Part shown: positions 11,597-23,929 of the stretch, in pieces
Numbering within the stretch: the stretch's first letter is position 1
Layout of the letters: each line of letters opens with the position of its first letter
Translations under genes and position numbers: made by a program
Source of the DNA: Eumeta japonica
Lineage: Eukaryota > Arthropoda > Insecta > Lepidoptera > Psychidae
NCBI GenBank assembly: GCA_005406025.1
Contig: BGZK01001233.1
Coordinates: 62,001-126,000 of the forward strand
Length of the DNA: 64,000 nt
Direction: 5' to 3'
Notes under the pieces: model-generated
Database searches by the model: none
What the model was told of the DNA's origin: nothing
The model's input: the letters and a program-made list of their open reading frames with translations, nothing else

Positions 11597-12807
11597 GTTC
11601 AGTATAAAGTGAGAATGAGATACTTTGGAAATCTTTGGAATCAAAAACGTAAATATTGGCTAGTAAAGCTGGAATACTGATTAGATTAAAAAAAAATTGG
11701 AATATCGTTTGTTTTTTTAAAATGGAAGTTTTTTGTATACAGTCAGTCGTAGCGTGTTGTTGAAAATGGAAAGAAAACGAGTCATGTGTGGGTATTAAAC
11801 ACCTTTGTTTAAGAATTTTCACTACAGAACGAGTACATCAAGAGTTACAGGATATTTTGGAGCAAATGCTCTGCCGTATTCTACAGTTGCCCGTTGATGT
11901 GCTGAATTTAAATGTGGAAGAATTTCCACCAAGGATGACCCTCGCTCGGGTCGCCTGACAGTTCGAATGTTGGTAAAGAAGAGACGAAGAAATGATATAA
12001 GAAGTCGAAGTAAATTGTTTTGCTTCGACTTGATTCGTATTCTGAGTACCCGCGCACTGGATCCCGAGAATGGTTACCGATGCACAAGAACCAACCAGGC
12101 TGAACATTTCTCACCCTTTTTATGTTATGTTACAACAAGATGCTATAGTATTTTTCTCGATTTGCTATCAGGGACGAAATCTGGTTTCACCATTACAATC
12201 CAGAAGCAAAATTACAATCTATGACTTGTATAAAGCCATCATTTCCTACTCCTAAGAAACGTAAGGTGAGTAGTTCTGCCGGAAAGATTATGGGCTCTCT
12301 TTCCTAGGATAGCAAAGGTGGTGGTCATGGAGAATGTCTCGGCCGTGGAGCTACTGTTGCGGGCTCTTGCAAAACAAATAAAAAAATGCGTAACGAAATT
12401 TGAAAGAAGCGGCTAGGCAAGCTAGCTAAAATTGTTTTGTTCTATCAAAATAATGCCTCAGCTCGATTCGTCGTTGCTGTGATTGAAATTCGAGACGCGG
12501 GCTTGGAAATGCTTGAGCATATTCCATATTCACCCGACTTTGCCCTTAGTGATTTCTGTCAATTTTCAAGATTAAAGGATTATCTGAAAGGACAGATATT
12601 AGTAGATGATGAAACATTATTCGCTGCAGTACCATAATTTTTAGGTTTACAAGATGAAGAACTTTTCTAAGAAAGAAATTTGAAGCTTAGAAAAAAGATA
12701 TGCTAAGTGTATTATGCTAAAAAGTGACTATGTCGAAAAATATAATAAAATTCAATCAATGTTGCCGGTGAAATAATAATTTTCACTTTTATTGAACGCC
12801 ACTCGTA
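11587..12807 (+). mobile_element. Mariner transposon, near full length, dead
   Basis: About 1.2 kb bounded by TA and by matching terminal inverted repeats. The left end (taagaggggcgttcag, 11587-) pairs with the right end (attgaacgccactcgta, to 12807) with few differences. In between, a plus-strand transposase is legible in pieces. 'FKCGRISTKDDPRSGR' (about 11907-11955) is the N-terminal region. 'DEIWFHHYNPEAK' (about 12171-12210) corresponds to the first catalytic motif DETWxHHY. 'HIPYSPDFALSDF' (about 12515-12555) is the YSPDLAPSD motif with the last catalytic Asp. Frameshifts and an in-frame stop after the 'SAGKIMGSLS' stretch inactivate it. The length is as expected for mariner (1.2-1.3 kb). 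TA is the known target site of the family. Confidence 0.9.
12437..12637 (+). pseudogene. Mariner transposase C-terminal open frame
   Basis: A 66-codon frame contains 'YQNNASAR' (from the HHDNARAH motif with the second catalytic Asp replaced by Asn), 'EMLEHIPYSPDFALSDF' and 'LKDYLKGQ', all typical of the mariner transposase C-terminus. It is part of the dead element 11587-12807 and is not an independent gene. Confidence 0.85.
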
Positions 12808-12874
12808 TAGTCTACTATTTATTTCGACACTACCATTTGCCTCTCCTTCGTCCAAATGACTGGTAGTGGAAGTT

Positions 12875-13130
12875 AAGTTGAAAGCAATTCAGGGAGCAGA
12901 ATCGAGAGCCGAAACCGGAACCGAAATTGAAAGCGTAACCCGAGTCAAATTAGAGTATTGGACAAGGACTACAACCGGTCAGAATCAGTGTCATAATCAG
13001 ACTTGGAAGCCTATCCGAAATTTGAATTAAGAACAATATCCATCGATGATGAAAATACATTCTATCTCCACGCAAAGAAGCTGTGGACGAAATGCCAGTA
13101 CTATACATAAGTTTATAAAACCTGTGTGTT
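12875..13130 (+). repeat. Family B repeat copy
   Basis: A purine-rich hexamer run ('gaatcgagagccgaaaccgg') is followed by the conserved tail 'gaaaatacattctatctcca', which matches the tails at 38700-38740 and 39130-39160. It lies between two mariner relics. Confidence 0.55.
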
Positions 13131-13189
13131 TGACTAGAGTGCGGTCCTGAAAACACTTTGTTTTTAATGCCGAGTGCGCGGACGCATTG

Positions 13190-13965
13190 TTGTGGTGAAC
13201 TGGTAGTCTACGGAGGCCGATTAGACGGCTTACTGGTTACGGCAGGAAAATTTTGTGGCAAACTTTAGGTACACACCATTGAGCATTGACGCTCCTTTCA
13301 GCTCGTGAGCATACCGGCGGCAGATAACTCGTCAAAGAAAAAGAATTTACTATCAAACTTCTGCCTGTATTTCCCGCTCCCTTGACTTGGGCAAGAGTTA
13401 GTTAAGTTTGTTCATTTTGGAACAACCACACGGCCGATTGACGTTTCGTTTCTAGATGAAACTGATAAATTCACGACTCATCGCCGGTAAAAAGATTGTA
13501 AACGCTTCGGGACGTGCCTGCTTTAAATTTTGCTAGTAAGTCATGGCACCATTCCACACGTACCTTTTCTGAATGTATGTCAAATTGTGCGGTACCCAGC
13601 AAGAAAATAGTCTCTTTACGGGAAAATTCTTTTATAGAATTTCATGTGCACTTCCTGATCTAATCTTTAATATTTTTTGAATCTTTCCATATTCACCTTT
13701 TTTCTTTAATTGACTTTTTCACTGCCAAAACGTTTTCTTCTGTAACAGCCTCAAAAAGGCGTCCTTTTCCATCTTCGTCCGCCAAAGTTACTCGAACGCG
13801 TTTCAGTTTCTAGAATCAGAGGTTAAAAGTCGCTTTGAAAGAGCTATGTTTTTGAACGCCGTTCGAAATTTTTCAAATGACGCTTTTCGGATTGGTCCGT
13901 ATTTAAAATCGTACAAAATTATCACACGGAACTGTTCGCCTTGTATATTCATTTTTTAGTTAGAC
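13190..13965 (-). mobile_element. Second mariner-like relic, opposite strand
   Basis: On the minus strand 'QGEQFRVIILYDFKYG' (about 13953-13905) resembles a mariner N-terminal DNA-binding start. 'FTGDES*IYQFHLETKRQSA' (about 13490-13430) is the first catalytic motif TGDESW with the Trp turned into a stop. 'RTVNAQWCVPKVCHKIF'-like residues follow near 13290-13240. Multiple frameshifts are present. The reading is diverged from the neighbouring element at 11587, so this is a separate mariner lineage. Element ends were not found. Confidence 0.65.
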
Positions 13966-14569
13966 AGAATATTAGACTTGTGTTTTTAAAAAAATGTGGA
14001 GGATAGTTTAAATTTTGAATGTCCATATTTTTTCACTCCAATAATCCTTTTTTATAATTCAGCAAAAGCCAGTTGATGTGTCTTTGTCAAAAATGGTTTT
14101 GCACAAAATATTTTGCGTGACCTGGTATAAATTGTCTTTACCCTCGTGAGTATATTATTTGAAGGTAAGATATTTTAGCTTTTATGACGTACTTCAGCTC
14201 TTATGTTATAGCCTATAAAATAAAGATATTTTGAATTTCGATTTGGAGAAGTTATTTAAAATTTAATGGATAATTAACTCAAGCGATTCTGGAGTTTTAA
14301 GGCAACAAACAGACAGACAAAAATATACAGTCAAGAAAAAGACATCAAGTTGACGTTTATCAAAATGTAAGTAATAGTTTGGCAACGATATTGATAAATA
14401 AATTTTGTAATAAATAATTTCAATGTTTCATTAAAATCATAAATATTCATCCGTCCTAGATTTTAATCTTGCAATCGTATTTTTCTTTTGAGCGAGGAAT
14501 CGACGAGAAAATAAATCTTTTGAGTTTTCGTTCTCATTTCATTATGAGCCCGACATCAAAGCGTTGAAA

Positions 14570-14665
14570 AGCTGGTAAATGACGTGGGCGCCCCCGGCGG
14601 GCGGTGGGCGGCGCCGGCACATGTTGCAACAAATGTTCAGTGTTGTGTCACGTAATAATTGTCGA
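14570..14665. other. Short GC-rich block
   Basis: About 90 bases of CG/GC-rich sequence (gcgcccccggcgggcggtgg near 14588) lie in very AT-rich DNA, followed by 'tgttgtgtcacgtaataatt'. It has no frame or repeat identity. It is possibly regulatory. Confidence 0.3.
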
Positions 14666-14979
14666 TCAGAGCTATTATTTTCCTTATAATAGTGTTTAAG
14701 AGAGTTTTTTTTTGTACCAACATTTAATAACGTGTTATAGAGAAAAAAGTGTAAAATAATAAAACAGTCTAAAATAATAATGAAAAAAACTGTTTAAGAT
14801 ATTAAAAAGCGTTTCAAGGAAAATGTTTGTAATGTAAAAAAAATCAACGTCAATAATTAAAAATAATTGTGAGTTTGGTAATGAAATTTCATTGATGGTC
14901 TTAATTATTATTTATGATGTAGTTAAATAACTGCAGCGTTTAACATCATATTATTATTGCTATTATCATTACAACTTTT

Positions 14980-15095
14980 CTCAGAAGAGTAGACAGAGAC
15001 TACAGATTTTTACATTGTGTGCATACGAGTCTCTTCCTTCACTGAAATCCATTAATCTTTTCATGCAAGCTCCTCGGTTTCAGGTGCAAATTATC
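14980..15095 (-). mobile_element. 3' fragment of RTE-like LINE
   Basis: 'gtagacagagactacagatt ... gcaagctcctcggtttcagg' matches the 3' coding end of the LINE at 35745-36600, as do the fragments at 10965 and 51370. Confidence 0.55.
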
Positions 15096-15109
15096 TATAT
15101 ATATTTTGA

Positions 15110-17690
15110 ATGCCATTTATGCTAACTTTTGGCATATTAATTTGAAATTGGCTCGAACTATTAAAAAATACAAATGCTATGGTTTTAAAAAAAATGTGGT
15201 AAAAATTGAAGAACAACTTTAAACTTTTGTTATAACATGCTACGATAGTGCACTTAGGTAATTTTTCACATCGTTCATTGTTAAAGTTAATATGAGTCGT
15301 AATGAAAACTAAAACATTTTTACGCTTACATTAAAACAATTTTGGTTTTCTTTAAAGAGCAGTAGCATGACTATTTAAAATGCCATAATAAAAATTAGAA
15401 CAATAAAATTTGTTAATCTTTAGTGAAACTTTTTATACTGTCTGACGATTTCCAATATATTTGAATATAATGCTTATATCTGAAAAAAAAAACTTGCACA
15501 TTGGAACGATTTATCGAGCATTTGACAGATAGAAGCTACAAAGTGTCCGACCGACACTTTTTCCTTTTTTTGAGATAGAGAGATGAAAAAGAGAGAGAAG
15601 GTAAACGTGTATTTGGCGTGATGGGGGTAAACGTGATGTGCGACTGCTCCTCTATTTATCATCTTATATGTATCTAGTTTATAAACTCACGTCGTTGTAT
15701 AAGTATATACCTGCACAATGGCTGTGCGGTGTAGGTACGTGTCAGCGACGTATTCTTATACGATGTGTTGAATGTTCTGATTGAGTTTACATTTTTTTTT
15801 TTGTATTTTATAATAATAAATACTATTAAAATGTTAATTTTAGCAACATTATAGAAAAAACTTAACAAAAACAACATTATTGTACTTGGTATTTAATAAT
15901 ATACAGGGAAAAAATATTATTTGCTTGAAAGAGTCAATCTTTCGTTTATTCGAGCACAGCACAGCATGGAGGACCTATGTTCCAAGTCAATTTAATCTAA
16001 AGCAAAATGATTGTGGGAGTGCACGCATTAGCATTATGGAACCTGACGCAGTCAAGGTATAGGAGATAACAATAATGAGATTTGAATTGAAGTAAATGTA
16101 AAAGAATGAAGAATATTTTAACTAGAGACGAAGTCATTGTTATAGATAGATAGTCTAACGTGCGGGTGACGACTTCAATATAGCCTCTCTAGTACTAAGC
16201 ACAGAACATCGATAATTTTGAAGTCGTTTATACGAACATACTAGTATGAGTTTAAAGAGTTGGGATATAGGTTATGCGAACATCCGCTATTTATCGTGAT
16301 ATAATACATTGAATATAATATGTAATATTAATATATTATAGTATTAGTATTTTAACAATAAATGGCAATTACAATCTTCAATGATATGTGGCGACATTTC
16401 AAAATAAAAATATGTATCGAGGTTTGTACGCGACTTTGAGTTGTTATCAATTGTCACGACTTGCTCTCTTTCGATTCAATCAAAGCCTATTATAATCGTA
16501 TATTTTTGTATAATTGTAGCGTTTATGATGCTTCATGCAATGCTGATTATGTCGGCACGTTCATTGTCATTTTCTTTCAACCTGAGATATTAAAATTGAA
16601 GCCTGTATCCATTGAAACACACTGTAATAGTGTTCCTTAATGTCCTTTCTAATTCCTGTATCGGATCCTTTACGTATTTACATTGTGTCGAAAAACAAAT
16701 CTGATAAAAATTTCTAAATAATACGAATGCAAATATATGAGCTGCTCTATCAATAACTTATTTGAGACGAGCCATAATTTAATGAATTTGCCGTAAACAT
16801 CCCTATTCACTAAATTTTTCGATCAGATATTAGTTTTTTGTAATGATCATAATTTTCTATGAGTGATAAACTGTTTAGATGTAATAAATAGTTCCGCGTT
16901 TGTCCACGACCGCGGATGCTTTTATTTTTAATGTGTTAAATTGTTTAAAATAGGGCAGTTGAGTAGTATTGAGATTATTATTGTTAGTTGATAAAATATG
17001 CAAGCCGACTAGATGTCAAACAATAAGTGAATTCGAAATTAATATCGGTTAATAAATAATGAATAGCTACTCATCAAAGATTCATTGCCACCGCTTTCTT
17101 TGCAAAACGGAATTTAGCAAGTATTTTATAAGATGCCATAATAAAATAACGTCACGTTTTCCTAGTTGTCCCTCTGTTTTATTGATAATTCTCAAATAAT
17201 CACATTTCGATAATTTTTGTAATCATTTAAGATATTATGACGTTAAACTCTTTTTTATTAATTAATAAGAATAAAAAAAAAGTCTACTACCACATTGATT
17301 TTGTAAATTTCATAAAGAAGAAGCATTTAATATTATAAGTGTCTGTTTAAGTTAAATGAAGAAAAATGTATTTGACTTGACGCTGTCTATGCTCGCCGTG
17401 GTTTCAGGTTATATTAAAACCAAAATTAAAGCGCACTGTGCAAATTTTCATCAAATGTTATTGTTTTATATAATTTAATTTTCTTAATATGATAGGTTTT
17501 AAGCAACTTTTAATAATACGTATTTTTGTGTTGTGCAAACTGCTAATCGATAATAATGCTAAGTTCTGAAACCAAAGCAAGTTCAAAAAATTGATGACAA
17601 GTAAACAGCATAATAATTATCTATAGTATAAGAGAGTTTAAAAAAAAGAATTAGCTAAATGACAGTATGATTATTTTGTAGAAACCTCGC
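15110..17690. other. Intergenic, nothing recognised
   Basis: AT-rich DNA with short scattered open frames (60-67 codons) that lack domains or splice support. There is no inverted-repeat element or tRNA-like head. Confidence 0.5.
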
Positions 17691-17694
17691 ATCC

Positions 17695-17767
17695 GGCCCT
17701 GTGGCGCAATGGATAACGCGTCTGACTACGGATCAGAAGATTCCAGGTTCGAATCCTGGCAGGGTCG
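17695..17767 (+). tRNA. tRNA-Arg (anticodon ACG)
   Basis: A 73-nt intronless cloverleaf. The acceptor stem GGCCCTG pairs with CAGGGTC (one G-T pair) and the discriminator base is G. A box 'tggcgcaatgg' forms the D arm. The anticodon stem TCTGA/TCAGA encloses loop CTACGGA with anticodon ACG, which decodes CGN arginine codons after A34-to-inosine editing. The T arm is CCAGG-TTCGAAT-CCTGG, and 'ggttcgaatcc' is a consensus B box. A six-T run at 17773-17778 is a standard RNA polymerase III terminator. CCA is not encoded, as expected in eukaryotes. All stems pair, so this is likely a functional nuclear gene and not a SINE head. Confidence 0.96.
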
Positions 17768-17772
17768 TATCC

Positions 17773-17778
17773 TTTTTT
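17773..17778 (+). terminator. RNA polymerase III terminator of tRNA-Arg
   Basis: TTTTTT six bases after the discriminator base of the tRNA. Confidence 0.85.
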
Positions 17779-18419
17779 CTTAAAATACATTCCCTAAAAC
17801 TTTTTTTTTTATTTTTTTTCATTAACATCTATTTCTGTGAACGGAGCTGAGAAACATTTAGTGACCAATTATTATTTTCCGTTCATACGTTCGCCCGCAG
17901 ATCCGTCCATGTTGACGTGGAGTGATAAAACGATGTCTTTTGCCGTCACGTCTTGGTCCTCGTCCTGTTCTAGATTTTAATTGTCTTCCACTACGTGCTT
18001 AAAACTGCATTCATTGGGTATTTGCATTGTACTCGTTTGCTTTGTATTTGCAGTACCTTTTCATTATGTACTTCCACCTAATTCCTGCGTTCGTTTTCGA
18101 TTTCGATTTTTTAACAGAAATCTTATCGAGCTCACGAACAATCAGACGCTGAAGTTTTAACAAACATTTACTTATTTTTGCACATTAGATTGCAATCTTT
18201 ATGCTCGTAGCAGTCTTTAGCAGAGATTCACATGAATCTCGATTGGTAAAATCGTCATCTTCAGCCCACATTGATAGTAATACTATTGACTCTGCCTACA
18301 AAATAAATACATGTATATAATAAAATATTATATACATACAATGCAATTTGTATTGTTTCGAGGTTATCAATTTTTTGATGCATTAAAATGAAGCTTTTTT
18401 TTTAAAATGCCTAATCTCG

Positions 18420-19030
18420 GTTCAACTTTGCGGTTCATGTTAACTACATCAAAGATGGCGGTATTAAAAAGTCATAATAAACATTTTTTCCTATGACGTA
18501 CCTAGTCACAATGTGGTGCAGTAATTTTGCTATACGAGTCTATTTTGCCCACGTTGCTCTGCATTAATTTCGCGGTGTCTGTTATGTGACATCGAATCGG
18601 CTACAGTACATCATAAATACACGTTTACGAAAATTAACAAGATCTGATATGAATTACAACAATCTGTCAGTGTTTATAGCTGTATACTGTGCCGTAAATA
18701 ACCTTTTCTGCGCCCTGTGCGAGCTTCTATAACTGCGCCCTTGTTTTTTTTTTAGATATTATAGGTACCCTAGCTAGAGCAATGCTATGGGCCTACTTTA
18801 TTTCATTCAGGGTGATAAAATAAAGCACAAGGATCTTGGTGACGGTGGACCAATTATTAATATTTCGAAAGAAAAAAATATTTTTTTAAAGAACTAGAAC
18901 TGATGAGGGCTAACAAGCAGACGAGCTATTTAAGTGGACCCTTCGCCTATTATACCACTCACGTGTATCACTCACCAAAATTCAAACGCCAGTTAACTAG
19001 TGCAAATGCGTTGCCCACCCTGATGCTTAA
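18420..19030. repeat. Unclassified dispersed-repeat mosaic
   Basis: 'catcaaagatggcggtatta' and the later 'aacaagcagacgagctattt ... gcaaatgcgttgcccaccct' resemble parts of common lepidopteran non-autonomous repeats. The latter looks like a 3' terminus. No coding frame is seen. Confidence 0.35.
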
Positions 19031-19109
19031 GATTTAATTTTTGGGCTATTTTGTCTTCATACTTCTATAATAATATAACACCCTGTAAAGGTTCAGTAAA
19101 CTGAAAATT

Positions 19110-19370
19110 AATTTAATTTTAAGTACTTGTTATGGTAGTTTTGAATAAGGAAGGTAGCATAACACAAATTGCGCTTAAGTATGAATTGGTGAAAAAACGT
19201 TTGGCTCGAGCACTAGGGGCGCAGCGGGAACATATCAGGAGCAAACCGAAAAAATAATAGTCCTGCTTGGTCTGGCCATTCTTGCGCCACCCAGAGTCTA
19301 CGCCCTGTTCCTGGGCACCGGTGGCACCGCCCCATTTACGGCACTGGCTGTACAATATTTATTTTGAGTT
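19110..19370. repeat. GC-richer block of possible transposable-element origin
   Basis: 19190-19355 is noticeably GC-richer and reads open for 78 codons on the minus strand, but the predicted peptide has no motif I recognise. The surroundings are repeats, so I regard it as a probable repeat fragment. Confidence 0.3.
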
Positions 19371-19554
19371 CAACACTGGAGACACGCGATAATAGTGTAC
19401 ATACAAAAGCACTAGCAACCAACCTATCATATAGAAAAAAATGTTCAAGGTGTTATTTATATTTTTACAACGCCGACTAGTTTTAGGTGGCGGCTCCGTC
19501 TGCATGGGCATTAATGAATTTCTTCTTTTTTTTATATGAACGGTTCGAGTCTGA

Positions 19555-19830
19555 TTTTCTTCTCGTTTCTTATTCCGGTGCCGTTCTCATTTCAATTTTT
19601 GTCATACTCTCGACACTGATTCCGTTCAGACTTTTGATTCGGACTTTGGTCTCAATTTAGGCCCCGAATACGGTTCTATACTCAATTCCTATCTCGGTTT
19701 TGCTCTCTGTTAATGTATTCTTTTCTCACTAAATTCATGTACTGTCGCTAAATTATATTTTTATTTCGATCGCACTTCCGTTTTTTATCACGATCCCGAT
19801 CTTGTTTACGATTCTAACCTTTAGGGACTT
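19555..19830 (-). repeat. Family B degenerate hexamer block (pyrimidine strand)
   Basis: Loose 'tcgattc', 'ggtctcaattt' and 'cgatcccgat' words with no fixed period resemble 7740-8040. Confidence 0.45.
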
Positions 19831-20119
19831 AATACTTCCTCGAACATTGTTTTTAGCAATAACCAATATACATATATAAAAAAAAATGCCTATGCTAATG
19901 TACCACGCGTGGTTAAGGTTCTAAAGTTAATGCATACTAACTTAGTTGGTCCAATAACATGTTTCCGTATTACAAAGGAATCTTATTCAATGAGGTATCT
20001 TTTAAATGAGACATCTAGTTTTTGTATTGTAAGCGCGTAAGGTTACAGGCAGAGGGATGTATATGTAAGGATAGTAAGGCACTTTGAAAGTCCTTAGAAA
20101 ATAAAAAAAAATGCAGTAA

Positions 20120-21110
20120 ACTAGCAAGTCGTTATTATTATTATTTTTTAAAATAGCGTCCGTTGAGATCTACACATCGCTGCATTCGAAGGAACTACCG
20201 AGAGAAACAGTTTGCCCATTCACACTTAGGGGTAGTTTCGACGGCCTGTTCATAGACGGCCACTACTTCCTCCACCTCCGTAACCGCTTTATAAATCACA
20301 TGGTGCGAGGTAGGGGCTGTAAGGCGGATGAGTCAGTATTTCTACACCTAATGTCCACTAGTTAGTTGTTTCTTTAGCAGTATGTGGTAAGGCGTTGTCA
20401 TAATGAAGAATAATCCTGCTGCGAGGTCGTTTTTCCAAACTATTTCCAAAAGAAAAGGCAATTGTTAGTGTAACAGTCTGCAATGACTGCTTTTTTTTTC
20501 AAAATTAATTATTTTTTAATAAAATGACTGTTTTTTTTTTATTTTCTAAATTAATTATTGTATAATAACCTGTTATTCCGAAGAAAGAGACTACCATCTC
20601 TTTTCCGACAATTCGACCGCTTTTTAATTTAATAGGCAACTCCTCGACAGGAAACACTCGCTGAGCAGACGGTCTTTTGGTTTTGGGATCGTAATAGTAA
20701 ATCCAGCTTTCGTCACTTGTAGTTTGTTGCATACAGCATTTTAGTTATTATCGGCAAATCTTTGCATCATTTCGTGGCATTAATTAAAACGATGGAGTTC
20801 TTGAGGTTTAGTCAAATTATGAGGTATACACCGAGTACAAAACTTCCTGACCGCTAAATGTTCATAAAAGATTGCGTGTACTTGAATCATACCGATGCTT
20901 AAGCTTGTTCAAATGTACTGGACCTACCAGAACTTTTTTATCACTCTATCATGTACCGCACAGCACAGTCTTCGGTCATCACCGTAAAAGAACGTCCCTC
21001 TTGCAGATCGTCATTAAAATTAGTACGCGATCATGTTTGAACTCATGAAACCAGTTATAAACAGTGGCAAGAGTACAACAGTGGATGTAGTTTCATCATG
21101 AAAAGCCAAC
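20120..21110 (-). mobile_element. Mariner transposon relic
   Basis: Minus-strand transposase remnants span nearly the whole enzyme. 'IPHNLT' (about 20830-20810) corresponds to the WVPHELT linker motif. 'TSDESWIYYYDPKTKRPS' (20715-20660) is the first catalytic motif. 'GKEMVVSFFGITG' follows. 'IILHYDNALPHTAKETTN' (about 20420-20360) retains the second catalytic Asp. 'ILTHPPYSP' (about 20330) is the third block, but the DLAPCD residues after it are damaged. 'MQRCVDLNGRYF' (about 20190-20150) is the C-terminal end. An AT-rich insertion of about 70 bases lies at 20490-20570. Stops and frameshifts make it inactive. Confidence 0.88.
20505..20732 (-). pseudogene. Mariner transposase core open frame
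   Basis: A 75-codon frame contains the intact DESWIYYYDPKTK catalytic motif and 'RIVGKEMVVSFFGITGYY', then runs into non-homologous Lys/Leu-rich sequence from the AT-rich insertion. It is part of the relic 20120-21110. Confidence 0.85.
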
Positions 21111-21383
21111 CGAGTCTGTTATAATTTGCTTGTTGGCTTAAACAGCAACTAAAATTATAGAAAATCATTGCATGAAAATTGCGTCAAATTCATATTGACG
21201 TTAGACGAATAAGTTTTTTGCTTCCAATTCATAAAAACGAATGACAGAGGAAACAATATACGTGGTGGGCAAAGAGTTAATTTTTTTAAATTTTAATATG
21301 TTTTTTTTTCTTTTACAATTTCTAAGTGGCCAGTTCAAAAAAAAAATATTACCTAAATATTTGCATTTAAAGTTATGCTGTTT

Positions 21384-21730
21384 TTTAGGGTCCCATGCCT
21401 GAAAGGAAAAAGGAACCCTCATAGGATCTCTTCGTTGTTTATCAAGACCCTTTTTCTTAGGAACGCGAGGAGTATCAAATTAATATCAAATAATTACGTC
21501 TGCGGTCCCTTGAAGTTGTAAAACAATTAAGCTTCTAAGTTAATGTAATCAAAAAATACCGCCAAAATATAACCATTTATGTATTATATTTTCAAACTCA
21601 CACGTAAATCAAAACCTATGGAGGTTTTGATTTACGTGTGAATATAATGGTCTCAACCTTTCTATTGACCTAGAATTGTGAAATTTTGCAAAGAAAAAAG
21701 CCTTACAGTACAAGTAAATAAAAAAAAATA
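21384..21730 (-). repeat. Family A repeat, partial copy
   Basis: 'tttttagggtcccatg ... ggaaccctcataggatc' is the reverse complement of the family A 3' end (compare 52610-52668). The interior 'acgtctgcggtcccttgaag' continues leftward of the repeat on the minus strand. It contains the hairpin at 21598-21641. Confidence 0.55.
21598..21641. repeat. Perfect 20-bp inverted repeat, 4-nt loop
   Basis: Arms 21598-21617 and 21622-21641 are exact reverse complements (core acgtaaatcaaaacct) with spacer atgg. Confidence 0.95.
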
Positions 21731-21766
21731 GAAAATCGTTAATATTTAATTAATTAATTAATCGTT

Positions 21767-21804
21767 AATAAAGCTTCACTAAAACTTTTCAGTGAAGCTT
21801 TATT
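21767..21804. repeat. Perfect 14-bp inverted repeat, 10-nt loop
   Basis: Arms aataaagcttcact (21767-21780) and agtgaagctttatt (21791-21804). Confidence 0.92.
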
Positions 21805-22019
21805 CTGACAGTCAACCACTAGCCTGCGAGTAATATTACATGTTGTGTATCGTTTACGCGTTAATTTGCCTTAGTTTGGCTTGTTTGTTTAGAGGTGAGT
21901 GGAACACATGTGGAAAATCACAGACTAAATTAATGATAGTTTCGGCGACCTTTACATCACTGACAACATCAAGTGTCATTGTAGGTAAGTGACTGGATAA
22001 GTTCTTGAAAAATAATACA

Positions 22020-22330
22020 TTGTATAGCTCGAACGCGCGACAGAATTTAAGTTCATCACGTGTTCGGGCACGCTGTGCGGCGCGCGGGAGACGCCTGGCC
22101 GAGCATTTCGTAGCGTCGTTTCTATATTTTTTTATGTCCTTCTCAAGTATATTTTTAATGATATATTATCTTTTGCACAGCATACTTATATATGCAATGG
22201 ATATCTATATGTTTGCTTATGTATTTCTTTTTCCACACCACTCATCAGCCGATCAGCTACTTCGCCTCACCACGCTGTCGCGCGCCTATAGATGTTTCCC
22301 ATCAAAATTATTCTTCTATGATTGGAAGCT
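22020..22330. other. GC-rich patch pair, unassigned
   Basis: CpG-dense stretches at about 22025-22120 and 22250-22290 flank an AT-rich centre. The longest frame (119 codons) is half low-complexity Phe/Leu/Tyr and has no family resemblance, so it is not called as a gene. Confidence 0.3.
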
Positions 22331-23186
22331 TATCTTTGCAATCGAAACATTGATCGTGATGTAGATAAGGGAAAAATTTTTAACCGAAATCGAAAGCAGA
22401 CAAAAGTCATCTAGACTCTTGATAGATGTAATATTTACATAGATAATTAAGTTTGTATAGAACCCTCACAGTCCTATTCGCACTTGTCTACATTTTTACA
22501 TTTCACACTTGTATTTTATTTTGATGCGAAATTTACTCAGTGTTAGGTTTATATCAAAAAGATCATTTAAGAAGACATTTAATTATCGCTTTATGAAGCT
22601 TTATGTCGTCTTGAACACATAATTTTCAACGAAGTGTTCGCTACTGAAATAGCACAGCGCCCTCTGCTTTACTCAGGCGTAACTTTGAGCCGCTCACACA
22701 CTTCTTACTTAGCGGAAAGTTGGCGCAACACCGATTCGCAGCAAAAGTTAAAAAGGTAGCTTTGAGCTTTGTGATGTATAGAAGGAGTGACAGCTAACAC
22801 CTTTGAAAGTATACACAACGTCTACTGCTTGAAATGATCTTGACAGGATTTTCACTGTTTGGTAGAATAATATGTAGAAAAAAAGTTGCAAGCAGTAATA
22901 ATTTTTCTTATTTACTTTGCAAGTTAGCGTTTTCTTACGAAATAAAGTATCAAAGTATTCTGACAACATTTTTCGATGTAGGACTTCATCAAGAAATGTG
23001 TTTTATTTTATTATTACATTGTTAAAATTAATTTATTATTAGGAGGCTACGATTGACTATAGTATTATTTACAATTATAAGACAAGAAAAAAACAATGAA
23101 ACTGTGAAATTTATGACCATAATATCAAAAAATAATACGTGAGCTGTCGATTTTCAATACTTTCAGTAATAGGCAAATATCGTGAG

Positions 23187-23246
23187 AAAAAAGTGACATA
23201 ATTTTCGATTTAATTTCTAATAAATCGAAAATTATATCACTTTTTA
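23187..23246. repeat. 25-bp inverted repeat with one mismatch, 8-nt loop
   Basis: The left arm 23188-23212 (aaaaagtgac...) pairs with 23221-23245 (...atcacttttt) except for a single C/T difference, leaving an 8-nt loop. Confidence 0.9.
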
Positions 23247-23929
23247 ATCTAGTCTTTCGCTTGTTTTCTGTTTGACGTTGAGTTTTGGTACACATTGTAT
23301 AGTATGATAATGACAAATACTTAACAATAATAATAAATAAAAAATAATAGTAATAAAATCAAAAATGATTCTCACCTGTCATAAGGTTGAATTATGAAAT
23401 AAAGCTTAAGCTCGATAGTTTCGTTTTGCGGTCCCTAAAATTGTTAATTACACGAGGGACTGATAATTTGTGAATTAAAATTATTCGTATTAAAGAGAAG
23501 TAATTTAGTACCTGTTTGATTAAAACTTCTTGTAATTGAAAATTTGATTTAATTTAACTCGCCGTAGCAGAACCTTGGATGCATGAGTGCGATTTACCTG
23601 CAGTACCTTTATGGATTTTTAATTATTTCATGAAACAACAGCAAAATTTTCAATAATATTCGTCAGTTGCATTTGTATGAACTATTCCATTAGATTATTT
23701 TAAATTATTCGAATTCATTCAATTGACGATGCTGACACATTGAAATTGGAATTCGATTTTGCGTTCTTTTACTCTTGGTGCGTGCGGATTCCAAAATATT
23801 AGCCAACATCTTTCATGTCTTTGCTTGCTTACTTTGTAATCTTTAGTTCTGGCTCGAGGGAGCGCCGCCTGAAATGTAAGAGTCTGAAATTGTTCATCGT
23901 TTGCATTAATATTAGATGCATTAAAAGTG

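Noticed and set aside
22005..22364. 119-codon plus-strand frame with a hydrophobic middle
   Set aside because: The hydrophobic part is AT-rich low-complexity DNA and no family pattern or exon borders are visible; a membrane protein cannot be supported.
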